A stretch of 59,679 bases of DNA from Desulfosudis oleivorans (GCA_020723325.1 DYJD01000033.1:13303-72981), one strand, 5' to 3'. Shown: positions 7,894-19,309, numbered from the stretch's first letter. Notes: generated from the letters alone by a model not told the origin. A program made the numbers and translations.

Positions 7894-8547
7894 ATGAGCA
7901 ACCGCAAGGACAATAGCAACGGCCGAAAGCTGGAATTGTTGAAATTCGACCCGGAACCAAGCGGGATATTCGCTTGCAAGGTGTTGGTGGAGACAAACGT
8001 CAAAGGCATTCTGATCGGCAGGCTCGCTGTTTGGGCCTGGGTTGAAGATCCGGCAAGGCAGGTCTATACAAAAGATTTGGATATCGCCATCTCGCAGAAG
8101 GATCAGAATGTAATTGTTTCGCATTTAGCCCAAAAGGGATTCAAAGTTCGGGAATTGTCCATCGGCGGATTTAATGTCACAGCGGAACAGGACAATGTGA
8201 AAGTTGATTTTATTCACCGCAATTCACCGGACTGGGGGGATTTGAGCCGTTTATTTGAGGAAGCCATAGAAAAGGCCTATGAAAGTCGTCAGACGGTTAC
8301 ATTGGGAGAGATATCACTGTACCTTGTGCCGGTTGAATATCTGATCAGCATGAAAATGGGTACAGCGGAACAAAAAGACGAGGAAGATATTAAATATCTG
8401 CTAGAGATGGTCGATGACGTGGATGTCCATGCATTGAGAAGTATCGTCGATCATCACCTCGGCCCTTTGGGAAAAGCAAAGCTGGAAAACATTTTGCGAC
8501 AGGTCGGGCATCCTGATGCGCGTCCCAGGGGAAAATATGTGAGTTGA
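7894..8547 (+). CDS. Nucleotidyltransferase-fold protein (AbiEii/MNT-like)
   Basis: The 217-residue protein has a Pol-beta-type nucleotidyltransferase pattern: GILIGRLAVWAWVE, then TKDLD with D61 and D63, and VKVDFIH with D105 as the third acidic residue. The usual Gly-Ser/Gly-Gly before the first helix is GRL here, so activity is uncertain. Relatives include minimal nucleotidyltransferases and AbiEii-type toxins, but no partner antitoxin lies beside it. The ATG at 7894 is chosen over a TTG at 7867; neither has a strong RBS. The following 230 bases hold only a CGTGGATTTCGTGGC-type repeat and no gene. Confidence 0.72.
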   Translation: MSNRKDNSNGRKLELLKFDPEPSGIFACKVLVETNVKGILIGRLAVWAWVEDPARQVYTKDLDIAISQKDQNVIVSHLAQKGFKVRELSIGGFNVTAEQDNVKVDFIHRNSPDWGDLSRLFEEAIEKAYESRQTVTLGEISLYLVPVEYLISMKMGTAEQKDEEDIKYLLEMVDDVDVHALRSIVDHHLGPLGKAKLENILRQVGHPDARPRGKYVS

Positions 8548-8777
8548 ACAGAGGCCGCAAATATTGGAAATACCGTTTTTCCGGCAAAAGGCTTTAATTT
8601 TTTTCTACCACCCGCTGCGCTGAAGTACACAGGCACGAAGTTTTCCCGGCTACGCCGGCCAAGCTTAAGTTTTTCTTGGTGCCTTTCGTGGATTTCGTGG
8701 CAAAAAAATGTTTCTATTCTGAAAAAGGGTAAAGCAAAATTTTCAAGCGCCCTTAAAATCGGCTATCCCCCAGAGGA

Positions 8778-9497
8778 CTATACAAGATTCTGCGCTGCGA
8801 AATTCCAATTAATGAGTTTATCGATGACGGCAGCCGCATAATCGGCGCGACGATTCTGGTAGTCCAGGTAGTAAGCGTGTTCCCAGACATCAATGGTCAA
8901 CAAGGGCTTCAAGCCCATGGTCAGCGGGGTTTCCGCATTTGCGGTTTGAATCACCTTGATGGTGCCGCTATCTGCAACCAGCCAGGCCCAACCGCTGCCG
9001 AATTGGGTCACGGCCGCGTTTAAAAGTGCTTTTTTGCAGGCATCCAGACTGCCGAAGGAGGCCTCAATCTTTTGCTTCAAGGCTGCGGGTGGCTCACCGC
9101 CGCCTTTGGGAGCCAGGCTCCGCCAATAGAAAGCATGATTCCAGCTTTGGGCAGCGTTGTTGAAAATGGCCTTTTGGTCCTCTTTTCCGGCTGTGGCGGT
9201 GATGATTTTTTCCAATGGGGTGTTCTCGAATTCACTACCCTTGATGAGTTGATTCAAGTTGTCCACGTATGCTTTGTGATGTTTGCCGTAATGAAAACCC
9301 ATGGCGTTTGCTGAAATGACCGGTGCCAGAGTGTTTTCAGGATACGGCAGGGGCGGCAGGCCAAGGGGGGAAGATGATGTTTTGGCCGAGCATGAAAATC
9401 CGCCCACGGCAAATAAAACCGCCGCGCTTGCCGACGCGGCCAGAAATCCGCGGCGTGAAAGAACTGGGGAAAACCCATTGTCGGTATTCATGGACAT
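8778..9497 (-). CDS. sodB: Tat-exported superoxide dismutase, Fe type
   Basis: The 239-residue enzyme carries a twin-arginine signal (S14-R-R-G-F-L followed by a hydrophobic stretch), so the folded metalloenzyme is exported to the periplasm. Metal ligands are H69, H121, D203 and H207 (the last two in [11 protein letters not shown]). The Gln before NH in [11 protein letters not shown] is typical of iron enzymes. It converts superoxide to hydrogen peroxide and oxygen. RBS AAAGGAG precedes the ATG. A Cys at residue 36 might be a lipid anchor, but the lipobox is poor. A second, cytosolic SOD of the manganese type lies at 16393-16995. Confidence 0.93.
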   Translation of the reverse strand: MSMNTDNGFSPVLSRRGFLAASASAAVLFAVGGFSCSAKTSSSPLGLPPLPYPENTLAPVISANAMGFHYGKHHKAYVDNLNQLIKGSEFENTPLEKIITATAGKEDQKAIFNNAAQSWNHAFYWRSLAPKGGGEPPAALKQKIEASFGSLDACKKALLNAAVTQFGSGWAWLVADSGTIKVIQTANAETPLTMGLKPLLTIDVWEHAYYLDYQNRRADYAAAVIDKLINWNFAAQNLV

Positions 9498-9653
9498 TTT
9501 TCCTGTCTCCTTTCCAATAAGAATAAATCAAATCAGGTCCCGGGAAACAATATTCTTGATGGTATTTTGACTTGCTTGAAAGACATATCAAAGCTGCGGG
9601 GTTCCTTCAAGCGATTCATGAGTGCTTGGGTTTTGTCTCTGCCATCGAACCGC

Positions 9654-9894
9654 TCGGGGTCGGTATCGGTATCGGAATCGGTATCGAGTTTTTTCCATTT
9701 TTTTGTCCCCCAAAGGCTATTCGCCGACGGGACGGAGCGTATTGGCGATTGTAAGGGCGGTTCCCGAACCGCCCCTACGCAAGGCCATCACGTTGGGTAT
9801 TATGGTCAGCAGGGGAAACTGCCTGATTTTTTGGGTCGGGGGCGCCCAAATTGTTTTTTCGGTACCGATACCGACCCCGACCCCGAAAAAAAAC
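9654..9894. repeat. Inverted pair of hexamer arrays around a small hairpin
   Basis: The left array 9654-9687 repeats GGTATC/GAATC hexamers (CGGTATCGGTATCGGAATCG) and is followed by a T-run. The right array 9860-9894 is the reverse complement type (CCGATACCGACCCCGACCCC) followed by an A-run. Between them, 9751-9779 forms a hairpin (GGGCGGTTCCCGAACCGCCC). The same inverted design recurs at 19361-19509. No convincing gene lies in 9498-10015. The leftward SOD gene begins at its left edge. Confidence 0.75.
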
Positions 9895-10015
9895 TACAGG
9901 CGATTGCCCTGGAAATTTCGGCACGCATTATGCAATAGCCTGAGTCGGAGTGATTAACACAACCCGGCGAACATGAGGCATCCGCCGCAACCCATATCAG
10001 ATAGGGAGGTAAAAA

Positions 10016-10216
10016 ATGGAGATCCAGCGCTGTTTCCCCCAAAAGCTTGCAAAATTATTCATCGCCGGCCTGTTTCTCATCGGCGCCGTCGGCTTCACCA
10101 TCACCGGCTTTACCGTGCTGCCGATCATCGGCTTCGGTATGGCGCTTCCGTTTGCAGCCATTGCTTTCTATCTGATCAAGGCCCATCTGAACAGGCAATG
10201 CGAAATCGACCTATGA
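10016..10216 (+). CDS. Small two-helix membrane protein
   Basis: The 66-residue protein has two predicted membrane helices (about residues 13-33 and 36-54) and short polar ends. RBS GGGAGG sits 8 bases before the ATG, which favours a real gene. I recognise no family. It stands alone: the next 200 bases (10217-10417) contain no gene. Confidence 0.6.
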   Translation: MEIQRCFPQKLAKLFIAGLFLIGAVGFTITGFTVLPIIGFGMALPFAAIAFYLIKAHLNRQCEIDL

Positions 10217-10417
10217 TGAAAAAGGCTGATGGAGATTGAATTTATAGCGGATTCTACCGGGGTTTCTGTCTCATTAACCTCTCCGCATGTCTCAAGAGAC
10301 AATTTCAGCGCTCCGGAACAAACCCGAAACCCCAAGGCTTTCAGGGCTCGGCTGGAACGCGCCCGGTAGAAAACCAGTGCCTTGGGATGAATGGGTAGTT
10401 TGGGAGTTTGCGCATAG

Positions 10418-11833
10418 CTAATTCATACAAACCGGAACCCGCAAGTTTGTATCCAGCCTTTGCGCCAGGCGTTCATATTTGGCCATCACAATATCGAAAA
10501 AGTCTTTTTTCAGCAACTCCTCCAGATAACGGACAGGCAAATACCATTTGTCGCGATAGGTGCCGATACTCCTGAAGATATCGCAATGTTGAGCAACCAT
10601 AAGATCAAAGGCCTTTCTTTTCATACCCAAGGCACTGGTGGCCATGTCGAAGCGGATTAGATCCGGCGTTCCCTTATAGTGTTCCATTGCAAGGGACGGT
10701 CTTAAAATTCGATTTTCAAACAAGAGCCCTTCCTGTTGAAAAAGTTTGGCCGCCAAACAGGCACGCAAAGTCGTCAGCAACTTGTCCATTTGTTTTTTTT
10801 GATAGGCCGGCGGCAGACAAGACAAGGCTAAATCCTGCCGCTGTTCTATAAAGGCTTCACAATCGGAACGGATTTGACGGGCTCGCCAAGAAGCGACTCG
10901 TTTAATCTGGCCCTTTGCATACATGTTTGTCCCTCTTCCAAGATAAGACTTGGGTTTTTTACCGCCGTTTTTTCTTAAAAAATGCAATTCCTCCGCGATT
11001 TCTGAATAGAGGGTATATCCCGCCTTCTCTCCATATATCGCTTCCCTGACTTTGTCGATTTCCGACCGCTGCCCTGACTCAATCGCTTTCAGTGTTTTGG
11101 CCTTTAATTCCAGCGCGGCAAGATAGGCCCTTTTGGATACGCTTTTTAATTGACCGGATTCGTAACGCTCAAACCATTGATGCAAGATGCGGGTCGGGTT
11201 GACCTGCAATGTGCTTTCCAGGTACAGCAGGATCGGGCGAATGGATTGATAAGGAACCTTATCTTCAGGGGGCTCTGCACTGAACTCTTGCAGCCATTGT
11301 TTGATGGTTGCCCGGTCCAGGCCGTTATCCAAGAATTTTTGTTCCATTTGTTTTTCCAGGACCGCATCCACCGATTTGGTTTCACCGCTATATATTCGAT
11401 GATTGATTCTTTCATGATCACCCATGCCGGCCAATTCTGAATACAGCTTCATTTTGGGGATTTGTTCATTTAAATACAACCACAATTTGACCATGTTCCG
11501 GAAGTATTCACCGTCGACTTTCTTATGCTCCTGAGGCGGCGGCTCCTCACCAAAAATGATCCGATAATCCTTGACCGAAAGACTTTTAATCCGCCCATGC
11601 ACAAGGTTGAAAACCAGACTGTAGGACAGTCCTTTTGTCTTGGAATACTGGGGTACTGATCCAGTGAAGATCTCTTTAAAAAAGCGCGATCGTATCGGCT
11701 CGGTAAGCTCAACCCGTGGCTTTTTTGCTATTTTGGCGTTGGAATACAGCATCTTTATAACCTCTTGCCGGATCACCATCCGGTCAACGCCAAAGCCGGG
11801 TAGAGGCGCAGCTATAAAGCGCGGCAGCTTCAT
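10418..11833 (-). CDS. Unrecognised 471-residue soluble protein
   Basis: I do not recognise this protein. It is basic and rich in predicted helix, with no signal peptide, membrane segment or obvious catalytic motif. Residues 45-100 (RSRFFKEIFTGSVPQYSKTK onwards) resemble a DNA-binding helical region only in a general way. The C-terminal 90 residues (DLIRFDMATSALGMKRKAFD) could form a helix-turn-helix-like bundle. It lies 118 bases downstream of lon on the same strand, so read-through from lon is possible. Its own start has no clear RBS; later Met codons (residues 19 and 28) are alternatives. Confidence 0.6.
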   Translation of the reverse strand: MKLPRFIAAPLPGFGVDRMVIRQEVIKMLYSNAKIAKKPRVELTEPIRSRFFKEIFTGSVPQYSKTKGLSYSLVFNLVHGRIKSLSVKDYRIIFGEEPPPQEHKKVDGEYFRNMVKLWLYLNEQIPKMKLYSELAGMGDHERINHRIYSGETKSVDAVLEKQMEQKFLDNGLDRATIKQWLQEFSAEPPEDKVPYQSIRPILLYLESTLQVNPTRILHQWFERYESGQLKSVSKRAYLAALELKAKTLKAIESGQRSEIDKVREAIYGEKAGYTLYSEIAEELHFLRKNGGKKPKSYLGRGTNMYAKGQIKRVASWRARQIRSDCEAFIEQRQDLALSCLPPAYQKKQMDKLLTTLRACLAAKLFQQEGLLFENRILRPSLAMEHYKGTPDLIRFDMATSALGMKRKAFDLMVAQHCDIFRSIGTYRDKWYLPVRYLEELLKKDFFDIVMAKYERLAQRLDTNLRVPVCMN

Positions 11834-11951
11834 GAGCTTGTTATGAAGTATTCATAAAATCAATTCTCGTCTACTTTGCCGTTGCCGGGCGAACCGGATC
11901 TGTATCTGTATGTGTTGACTCATATAAATACGCTGAAGTGCCTCCTGCTTG

Positions 11952-14435
<2,484 letters not shown>

Positions 14436-14534
14436 GGCCTGCTTCTCCTTTTGGCATGGCTGGCCCTAATGGCTTGTATATCACGCAGCGGCACATAAGG
14501 GCCGTTGCGGGCGTGGATGAACACCAACACACAT

Positions 14535-14564
14535 ACAGTAACTACGGTTGGTTGACAGTCAACC
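14535..14564 (-). promoter_or_regulatory. Candidate lon promoter overlapped by a palindrome
   Basis: Read on the minus strand, TTGACT is followed after 16 bases by TACTGT, about 100 bases before the lon start. The -35 hexamer lies within the palindrome GGTTGACTGTCAACC (14550-14564), a possible operator. The hsp20 gene has TTGACA, a 16-base spacer and TACTGT. This is inferred from pattern only. The remaining 14565-14929 stretch holds no gene. Confidence 0.4.
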
Positions 14565-14822
14565 GACTTTCTTTGTGCGTAATACCGACCTCCAAGGGAC
14601 ATGATCATAAAAGCTCCGGTATGCCGGAATGAACTATGCCAAAATGTAATCAATTCAAAAACCACTCGAAATTAAAACGAAAATTCATCCAGCTATTCCA
14701 AATCGGGATGGTTGGAAAGTTTCATCGGTCTGTCCGTCGTACCGCCTGTTTTTCAATTTTTTTTATATGGGATTGGTTGGATTTAACGTATCCTTGACGA
14801 AAATCAGCCGCATATTCTCTTT

Positions 14823-14838
14823 TGGCACGTTACTTGAT
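14823..14838 (+). promoter_or_regulatory. Possible sigma-54-type promoter
   Basis: TGGCACGTTACTTGAT resembles the -24/-12 consensus TGGCACG-N4-TTGCA, with GA in place of the usual GC at -12. It lies about 90 bases before the TTG-started gene at 14930. The mismatch at a key position keeps confidence low. Confidence 0.3.
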
Positions 14839-14929
14839 CATGGCTCTATATTACATAAATCAAAGATTTGGGAATCGCTGATTGTAATTTTTCACCGAAT
14901 CCACAAAGCCAAATCCAAGGAGGTCGTCA

Positions 14930-15130
14930 TTGCGTAAAATAATGATAAAAGCCGAACATCCGGGCAGTGCTCATCTGTTGGCCGCAATGCTGCTGAATCT
15001 TTTCCCAGAATGCGAAGTCCGGATCTCTTTGCCGGGTGACGATGGCTTATTCCAAAAAGCCGCTCCACTGAATATCGTCAGCTTGGAGAACGAAGGAGTT
15101 GCCGATGGCAGAAATGTTAATCGCGGATGA
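14930..15130 (+). CDS. Small protein of unknown function with TTG start
   Basis: The 66-residue product starts RKIMIKAEHPGSAHLLAAML. A strong AAGGAGG sits 6 bases before the TTG at 14930, which decides the start. The pattern (beta strand, helix LLAAMLLNLFPECEV, strand, loop) is reminiscent of half a receiver-like fold, but no phosphoacceptor site is visible and I assign no function. Its end overlaps the start of a truncated response-regulator frame at 15105, so the gene may itself be a shortened remnant. Confidence 0.5.
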   Translation: MRKIMIKAEHPGSAHLLAAMLLNLFPECEVRISLPGDDGLFQKAAPLNIVSLENEGVADGRNVNRG

Positions 15131-15209
15131 TGAATTGATCTTGCGCGATATACTGTCCAAAATATTTTACAGCGTGGGTCATGAGGTCCCACCGGGCGTG
15201 AATGGGTAA
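15105..15209 (+). pseudogene. Truncated response-regulator receiver domain
   Basis: MAEMLIADDELILRDILSKI is the standard beginning of a receiver domain, including the acidic DDE cluster. The frame stops after 34 residues, before the phosphoacceptor Asp. An RBS-like AAGGAG lies 8 bases upstream. It overlaps the preceding small gene in another frame. It is probably the stub of a deleted two-component regulator. Confidence 0.6.
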
Positions 15210-15294
15210 TAGGCCTTGAAGCGGTTCTCGGAAAATTCGATCGACCTCGTAACCACGAATTTTAATATGCAGGTAATGGAAAGGAGGAAACAAC

Positions 15295-15555
15295 ATGCTT
15301 GGAAAAAACGAACTATGCGAAAAAATACGCTCCATGTTTCCGGATATCGGTGAATGTGGCATTGATGTAACCGTTGACTTTGATGATGATAAAAAAGCCT
15401 GGGTGGTGGATTTGAAGAAAGGTACGGAACACCTAAAGACCCACCTTGAAGTCGAGGAAGCTGATTCATGCGTGGCTGGAAAACAATGTGTCGGCCTGGG
15501 AATACAAATCGCGCAACTGCGGGCCAATTTAAAGGACATGCCGCATTTTGAATAA
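15295..15555 (+). CDS. Small conserved-looking cytosolic protein
   Basis: The 86-residue acidic protein (MLGKNELCEKIRSMFPDIGE) has a beta-rich middle (IDVTVDFDDDKKAWVVDLKK) and two cysteines in EADSCVAGKQCVGLG. RBS GGAGG lies 9 bases before the ATG. I recognise no domain. The pattern suggests a compact alpha/beta fold, perhaps metal- or redox-linked through the Cys pair, but that is speculation. It is followed by a strong bidirectional terminator at 15688, so it is probably monocistronic. Confidence 0.6.
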   Translation: MLGKNELCEKIRSMFPDIGECGIDVTVDFDDDKKAWVVDLKKGTEHLKTHLEVEEADSCVAGKQCVGLGIQIAQLRANLKDMPHFE

Positions 15556-15687
15556 GTGAGCTGCGCTTTGAGAAGATTGAAGATTCAGCCACGAAAAACA
15601 CGAAAAATTGGTTGCTGCTCATGTGGTAAGACTGAAGATTGAAAGCTGTGCCATTTCTCTATCTAAAAATATTCCAACACCCCACAT

Positions 15688-15726
15688 AAAATACGGAAAG
15701 AGCTTCGGCTCTTTCCGTATTTTATT
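15688..15726 (+). terminator. Strong intrinsic terminator with TTCG loop
   Basis: AAAATACGGAAAGAGC, loop TTCG, then GCTCTTTCCGTATTTT: a perfect 16-bp stem with a very stable tetraloop and T-rich flank. The A-run on the left makes it work from both sides. It ends the transcript of the gene at 15295 and insulates hsp20. Confidence 0.9.
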
Positions 15727-15780
15727 TATGAATAGTCACTGGACTTGTCAAAAGAGCTGTTGAAAAAATTTTTCTATGAT

Positions 15781-15808
15781 TTGACATTACCGGATGCATG
15801 GTTACTGT
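15781..15808 (+). promoter_or_regulatory. Candidate hsp20 promoter
   Basis: TTGACA, a 16-base spacer, then TACTGT, ending 46 bases before the hsp20 ATG. The -10-side text GGTTACTGT closely matches AGTTACTGT in the lon candidate. An inverted repeat CCGGATG / TGTCCGG lies within the spacer region. Pattern evidence only. Confidence 0.42.
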
Positions 15809-15854
15809 CCGGTCATCAATAGTGATTTTATCGAGCACAAAGGAGGTGATCGTT

Positions 15855-16292
15855 ATGTTTAGAATATTTGAACTCGCACCACGATTCGATTTGAGCCTTG
15901 GACCCTTCGGCGGATTTCGGGAGCGCTTCTTTGACAAATGGTTTATCCCGGACGCTGGGTTCGAGGAATGCGAATGGATGCCGGCCTCGGATATCAGCGA
16001 GACCGATGGCGCCTATTTCGTTTCCATGGAACTACCAGGAATTGATATGAAGAAGGTGGATATTACCTACTCCGAGGGCGTTCTTTCAGTCAAAGGCGAA
16101 AAGATGAAAGATACACAGATCGGCGAAACCTGCAATTGCGGTGAACGCTACGCAGGGGATTTTCATAGAAGATTTGAGATTGCCGGGCCGGTGGTGGCGG
16201 ATAAAATCGATGCCACCTATAAAGACGGTATTTTGAGGATCAACTTGCCGAAATCTGAAGCCTGCGTTGTCAAGAAGATCGAAGTACACTGA
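15855..16292 (+). CDS. Small heat-shock protein, Hsp20/alpha-crystallin family
   Basis: The 145-residue chaperone has the alpha-crystallin domain from about residue 40: PASDISETDGAYFVSMELPG, a VDITYSEGVLSVKGEK strand pair, and YKDGILRINLPKSE near the end. Such proteins hold unfolding proteins as large oligomers without ATP. The ATG at 15855 is chosen for the AAAGGAGGTGATCGTT leader; an upstream in-frame start would lack an RBS. The usual C-terminal IxI motif is not clear. A terminator before it and one after it make it a single-gene transcript, probably heat induced. Confidence 0.95.
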   Translation: MFRIFELAPRFDLSLGPFGGFRERFFDKWFIPDAGFEECEWMPASDISETDGAYFVSMELPGIDMKKVDITYSEGVLSVKGEKMKDTQIGETCNCGERYAGDFHRRFEIAGPVVADKIDATYKDGILRINLPKSEACVVKKIEVH

Positions 16293-16335
16293 GCGGCATA
16301 CCTGCCAGAAGGGGTTCGTAAATGAATCTTGGCGT

Positions 16336-16374
16336 TTCAGGACCTTGCCAAAGAGCGAGGTCCTGAATTTTTTT
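16336..16374 (+). terminator. Intrinsic terminator after hsp20
   Basis: TTCAGGACCT and AGGTCCTGAA form a perfect 10-bp stem around a 12-base loop, followed by seven T. It lies 44 bases after the hsp20 stop and also faces the end of the convergent SOD gene. Confidence 0.92.
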
Positions 16375-16392
16375 ACAGGAATCCATTCGAGA

Positions 16393-16995
16393 TCATTTGA
16401 TCGCAAGATAATAGTCATTGATCGTTTTCCAATTGATCACGTTGAAAAACGCCTCCACATATTCCGGCCGCCGGTTTTGATATTTCAAATAATAGGCATG
16501 CTCCCAGACATCCAGGCCGATCAGGGGGAATTTGCCCTGGCTGATGGGATTGTCCTGGTTGGCGGTAGTCATGATTTTCAGAACGCCGCCATCTTTTACC
16601 AGCCAGGCCCAGCCGCTGCCGAACAGGGTGGTGGCCGCGGAAGCAAACGTCTCCTTGAATTTTTCATAGCTCCCAAAGGACTTCACAACGGCATCGGCGA
16701 TCTCGCCTTTAAAAGCCGCGTCCTTTTTCAGGATCGACCAAAAGAACGAGTGATTGGCATGGCCGCCGCCATGATTCCGAACAGCGGTTCGAATATTCTC
16801 TGGTATTTTTTCAAGGGTCTGAATCAGTTCTTCCGCCTTGCGGATCTGCAATTCCGGATAGGATGCAACGGCCGCATTTAATTTGTCTATATAGGTTTGA
16901 TGATGCTTGGAATGATGGATTTCCATGGTTTTGGCATCAATATAAGGTTCCAGCGCATCATACGAATACGGTAGTTTTTCGAGTGTAAATGCCAT
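16393..16995 (-). CDS. sodA: Cytosolic superoxide dismutase, Mn type
   Basis: The 200-residue SOD lacks a signal peptide. Metal ligands are H27, H82, D162 and H166 ([12 protein letters not shown]). The [11 protein letters not shown] text, with Gly where iron enzymes have Gln, and Gln147 in TANQDNP point to the manganese or cambialistic type. The start is set by GGAGGTGCAATT before ATG 16995; the longer frame from 17034 is unlikely. It removes superoxide in the cytoplasm and complements the exported Fe-type enzyme at 8778-9497. It lies on the same strand as hcp, 330 bases downstream. Confidence 0.93.
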   Translation of the reverse strand: MAFTLEKLPYSYDALEPYIDAKTMEIHHSKHHQTYIDKLNAAVASYPELQIRKAEELIQTLEKIPENIRTAVRNHGGGHANHSFFWSILKKDAAFKGEIADAVVKSFGSYEKFKETFASAATTLFGSGWAWLVKDGGVLKIMTTANQDNPISQGKFPLIGLDVWEHAYYLKYQNRRPEYVEAFFNVINWKTINDYYLAIK

Positions 16996-17229
16996 AATTG
17001 CACCTCCATATGGGCAAGCGCATAAAAAAATCACTCATTATATGTTTGATGTGAATGCGCGATTTTTTAGCGCTTTGAAACAATCGTTATTCTAATGAGA
17101 AGTAAGCGGTATTTCGCTTTTACCCCTATCGTAAGCACAATATCAGGAAATACAATCTTTGTTGCTTAAATTAAGGATAACAGGAGGGATTCGCCATTCT
17201 AAGCGGCTTTGATTTGGTGATTGTTACAG

Positions 17230-17257
17230 GTAGGGGCGAAAAATTTTTCGCCCCTAC
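17230..17257. repeat. 28-bp perfect palindrome
   Basis: GTAGGGGCGAAAAA followed by its exact reverse complement. It lies in the 330-base gap between sodA and the end of hcp. The GTAGGGGCG...CGCCCCTAC ends match other intergenic hairpins here (9751-9779 and, degenerate, around 23345-23380). It belongs to a repeat class rather than being a simple terminator: no T-run follows on the hcp strand. The rest of 16996-17325 shows no gene. Confidence 0.8.
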
Positions 17258-17325
17258 AATATACCCCCGATATGTGCCTATTGTATTTCACCATCCAGCG
17301 TGCTCCGTCTGAAATTTACGCCGCA

Positions 17326-18954
17326 TTATCCCAAAATGGCTTTCAGATCTTCATCCGCGGTCTGGATAGGCCGGATACCGAATTTTTCCACCAAGACTCC
17401 CAAGACATTGGGTGTTAGGAAGGCCGGCAGGGAAGGGCCAAGGCGAATGCCGTTGATGCCGAGGTGCAGCAGAGCCAGCAGCACGCAAACCGCCTTTTGC
17501 TCATACCAGGAGATGATCAATGACAAAGGCAGTTCGTTGACGCCCACATTAAAGGCCTTGGCCAGGGCCACGGCGATCTGAACCGCCGAATAGGCGTCGT
17601 TGCATTGGCCCGCATCCAGCAGCCGCGGAATGCCGCCGATGTCCCCCAGGGATTTGTCAAAGAAACGATACTTTCCGCAGGCCAGGGTCAGAACCAGGCA
17701 ATCCCGGGGAACCTTTTCGACAAATTCGGTGTAGTAGTTGCGGCCGGGTTTGGCGCCGTCGCAGCCGGCCACCAGAAAGATATGCCGGAGGGCGCCGGAC
17801 TTGACCGCTTGAATGACCTTGTCCGCCACGGCCAGCACGGCATTGCGGGCAAAACCCACGGTGACTTCCCGGTCCACATGATCTTCTTGAAAACCGGGGA
17901 GTTCCAGGGCGCGGTCGATGAGTGGCTGGAAATTCAAGTCCGCAATATGGGGGATATCCGGCCAGCCCACCATTCCGGAAGTAAAGATATTATCCTTGTA
18001 CTCCTTGGCCGGCCGCTGGATACAATTGGTGGTCATCAGGATTGCGCCTGGAAAATCGGCGAATTCCTTGGTCTGTTTTTGCCAGGCAGTGCCGAACTGA
18101 CCGTAGAAATGTTTGTATTGTTTCAATTTGGGGTAGCCGTGGGTGGAGAGCATCTCGCCGTGGGTGTAAATGTAGATGCCCTTGCCTTGGGTCTGTTGCA
18201 GCAGCGCTTCCAGATCCTGCATGTCATGACCGGAAACCAGAATGGCCTTGCCCTTTTTATGCCCCAGGGGCACTTTGGTGGGAACCGGATGGCCGAATTT
18301 GCCGGTGTTGCCGGCGTCCAGCAGTTCCATGGCTTTGAAAGCCGCTTGGCCGCAACCCAGGGTCATTTTAACCCAGGCATCAAGATCCAAGGCATTGCTT
18401 TGAATGGCGGCCAAGCCCTCATGGACATAAGCATAAACGCTATCATCCTCCTGGCCCAGAATCTGGGCGTGGTCCGCATAGGCGCTTACCCCTTTAATCC
18501 CGTACAGCACCGTGTGTTTTAACGACAAGATGTCCGGGCTGGCCGCGGGATAGGATTTGATTCCCACCTGCTCCCCTTGGCGCACCAGATCCTCCAAGGC
18601 GTCTTTGGGCTGGAAAACGGCGGCGCCTTCCGACCAATCCGCCTTGCCGCCGGCAGCTTTCACCCGGCTTTTTAAGCGCTCGCGTTCGGTCGCGGCCTGA
18701 TGGATCAGGTCCACGAAACGCCGGGGATCGAAGTCCACGTTGGTCAGGGTGGAAAAAGCAGCCTTGACCGTGAATACATTCACGGCCCTGTCGGAAATGC
18801 CCACCTTGCGACCGGCAACAGCCACCTCCGAGAGACCCATGAGGGTATACAAAAGCAGATCCTGCAAGGCGGCAACCTCAGGTTGTTTGCCGCAAACGCC
18901 CTGTACTGTACAGCCCGTGCCTTTAGCGGTTTGTTCGCATTGATAACAAAACAT
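17326..18954 (-). CDS. hcp: Hybrid-cluster protein (Hcp)
   Basis: The 542-residue protein has the N-terminal cysteine set C3-x2-C6-x8-C15-x5-C21 of strictly anaerobic class I proteins, which binds the cubane cluster. Downstream motifs for the hybrid Fe-S-O cluster include GHDMQDLEALL, THGEMLSTHGYPKL, TNCIQRP, AGCDGAKPGRNYY and LACGKYRF. Hcp reduces nitric oxide and was earlier described as a hydroxylamine reductase; in anaerobes it protects against nitrosative stress. RBS AAGGAGGG precedes the ATG. No reductase (hcr) lies beside it. A small divergent gene starts 164 bases upstream. Confidence 0.96.
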   Translation of the reverse strand: MFCYQCEQTAKGTGCTVQGVCGKQPEVAALQDLLLYTLMGLSEVAVAGRKVGISDRAVNVFTVKAAFSTLTNVDFDPRRFVDLIHQAATERERLKSRVKAAGGKADWSEGAAVFQPKDALEDLVRQGEQVGIKSYPAASPDILSLKHTVLYGIKGVSAYADHAQILGQEDDSVYAYVHEGLAAIQSNALDLDAWVKMTLGCGQAAFKAMELLDAGNTGKFGHPVPTKVPLGHKKGKAILVSGHDMQDLEALLQQTQGKGIYIYTHGEMLSTHGYPKLKQYKHFYGQFGTAWQKQTKEFADFPGAILMTTNCIQRPAKEYKDNIFTSGMVGWPDIPHIADLNFQPLIDRALELPGFQEDHVDREVTVGFARNAVLAVADKVIQAVKSGALRHIFLVAGCDGAKPGRNYYTEFVEKVPRDCLVLTLACGKYRFFDKSLGDIGGIPRLLDAGQCNDAYSAVQIAVALAKAFNVGVNELPLSLIISWYEQKAVCVLLALLHLGINGIRLGPSLPAFLTPNVLGVLVEKFGIRPIQTADEDLKAILG

Positions 18955-19117
18955 GGCCGACCCTCCTTCTTGTTTTTCGGATTGGAATTGGATGGATTAA
19001 CCGACTTGTGATTTTTTGTCTATATGTGGTACAAAACGATCATGTATTTTTATCCGGTATAACTTCTCTATGATCTGTTGTCAAACCCAAGCTTCTTTCA
19101 ACAAGGAGGTGACTCCC

Positions 19118-19309
19118 ATGGATTACTGTTTTAATGTTGCCGAGTTGTTTCAAATCGCCAAGGATTCGGTGATTTTTTTGATGAGCCTGGAAGAGGCGGT
19201 GTGTGAAGGCAAGGATCGGGAGCTGGTGGACCTGCTGCTCAAGGAGGAAATGAAGCGGGTGAAACAATTGTCTCTCCAGCTTCATCGCCTCGGCACCTGC
19301 AGCTTATAA
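19118..19309 (+). CDS. Small protein divergent from hcp
   Basis: The 63-residue acidic, helical protein (MDYCFNVAELFQIAKDSVIF) has a strong RBS (AAGGAGGTGACTCCC) that fixes the ATG at 19118. The helix pattern, with charged LVDLLLKEEMKRVKQLSLQL, resembles part of a rubrerythrin-like or four-helix bundle, but it is too short to say. It is transcribed away from hcp, so the shared 160-base region may control both. Function unknown. Confidence 0.65.
   Translation: MDYCFNVAELFQIAKDSVIFLMSLEEAVCEGKDRELVDLLLKEEMKRVKQLSLQLHRLGTCSL

Noticed and set aside
17605-18522. 305-codon frame antisense to hcp
   Set aside because: Shadow of the Hcp coding frame; no motif and no RBS.
18955-19117. HcpR operator before hcp
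   Set aside because: TTGTGATTTTTTGTC gives only one half-site; no convincing palindrome was found.
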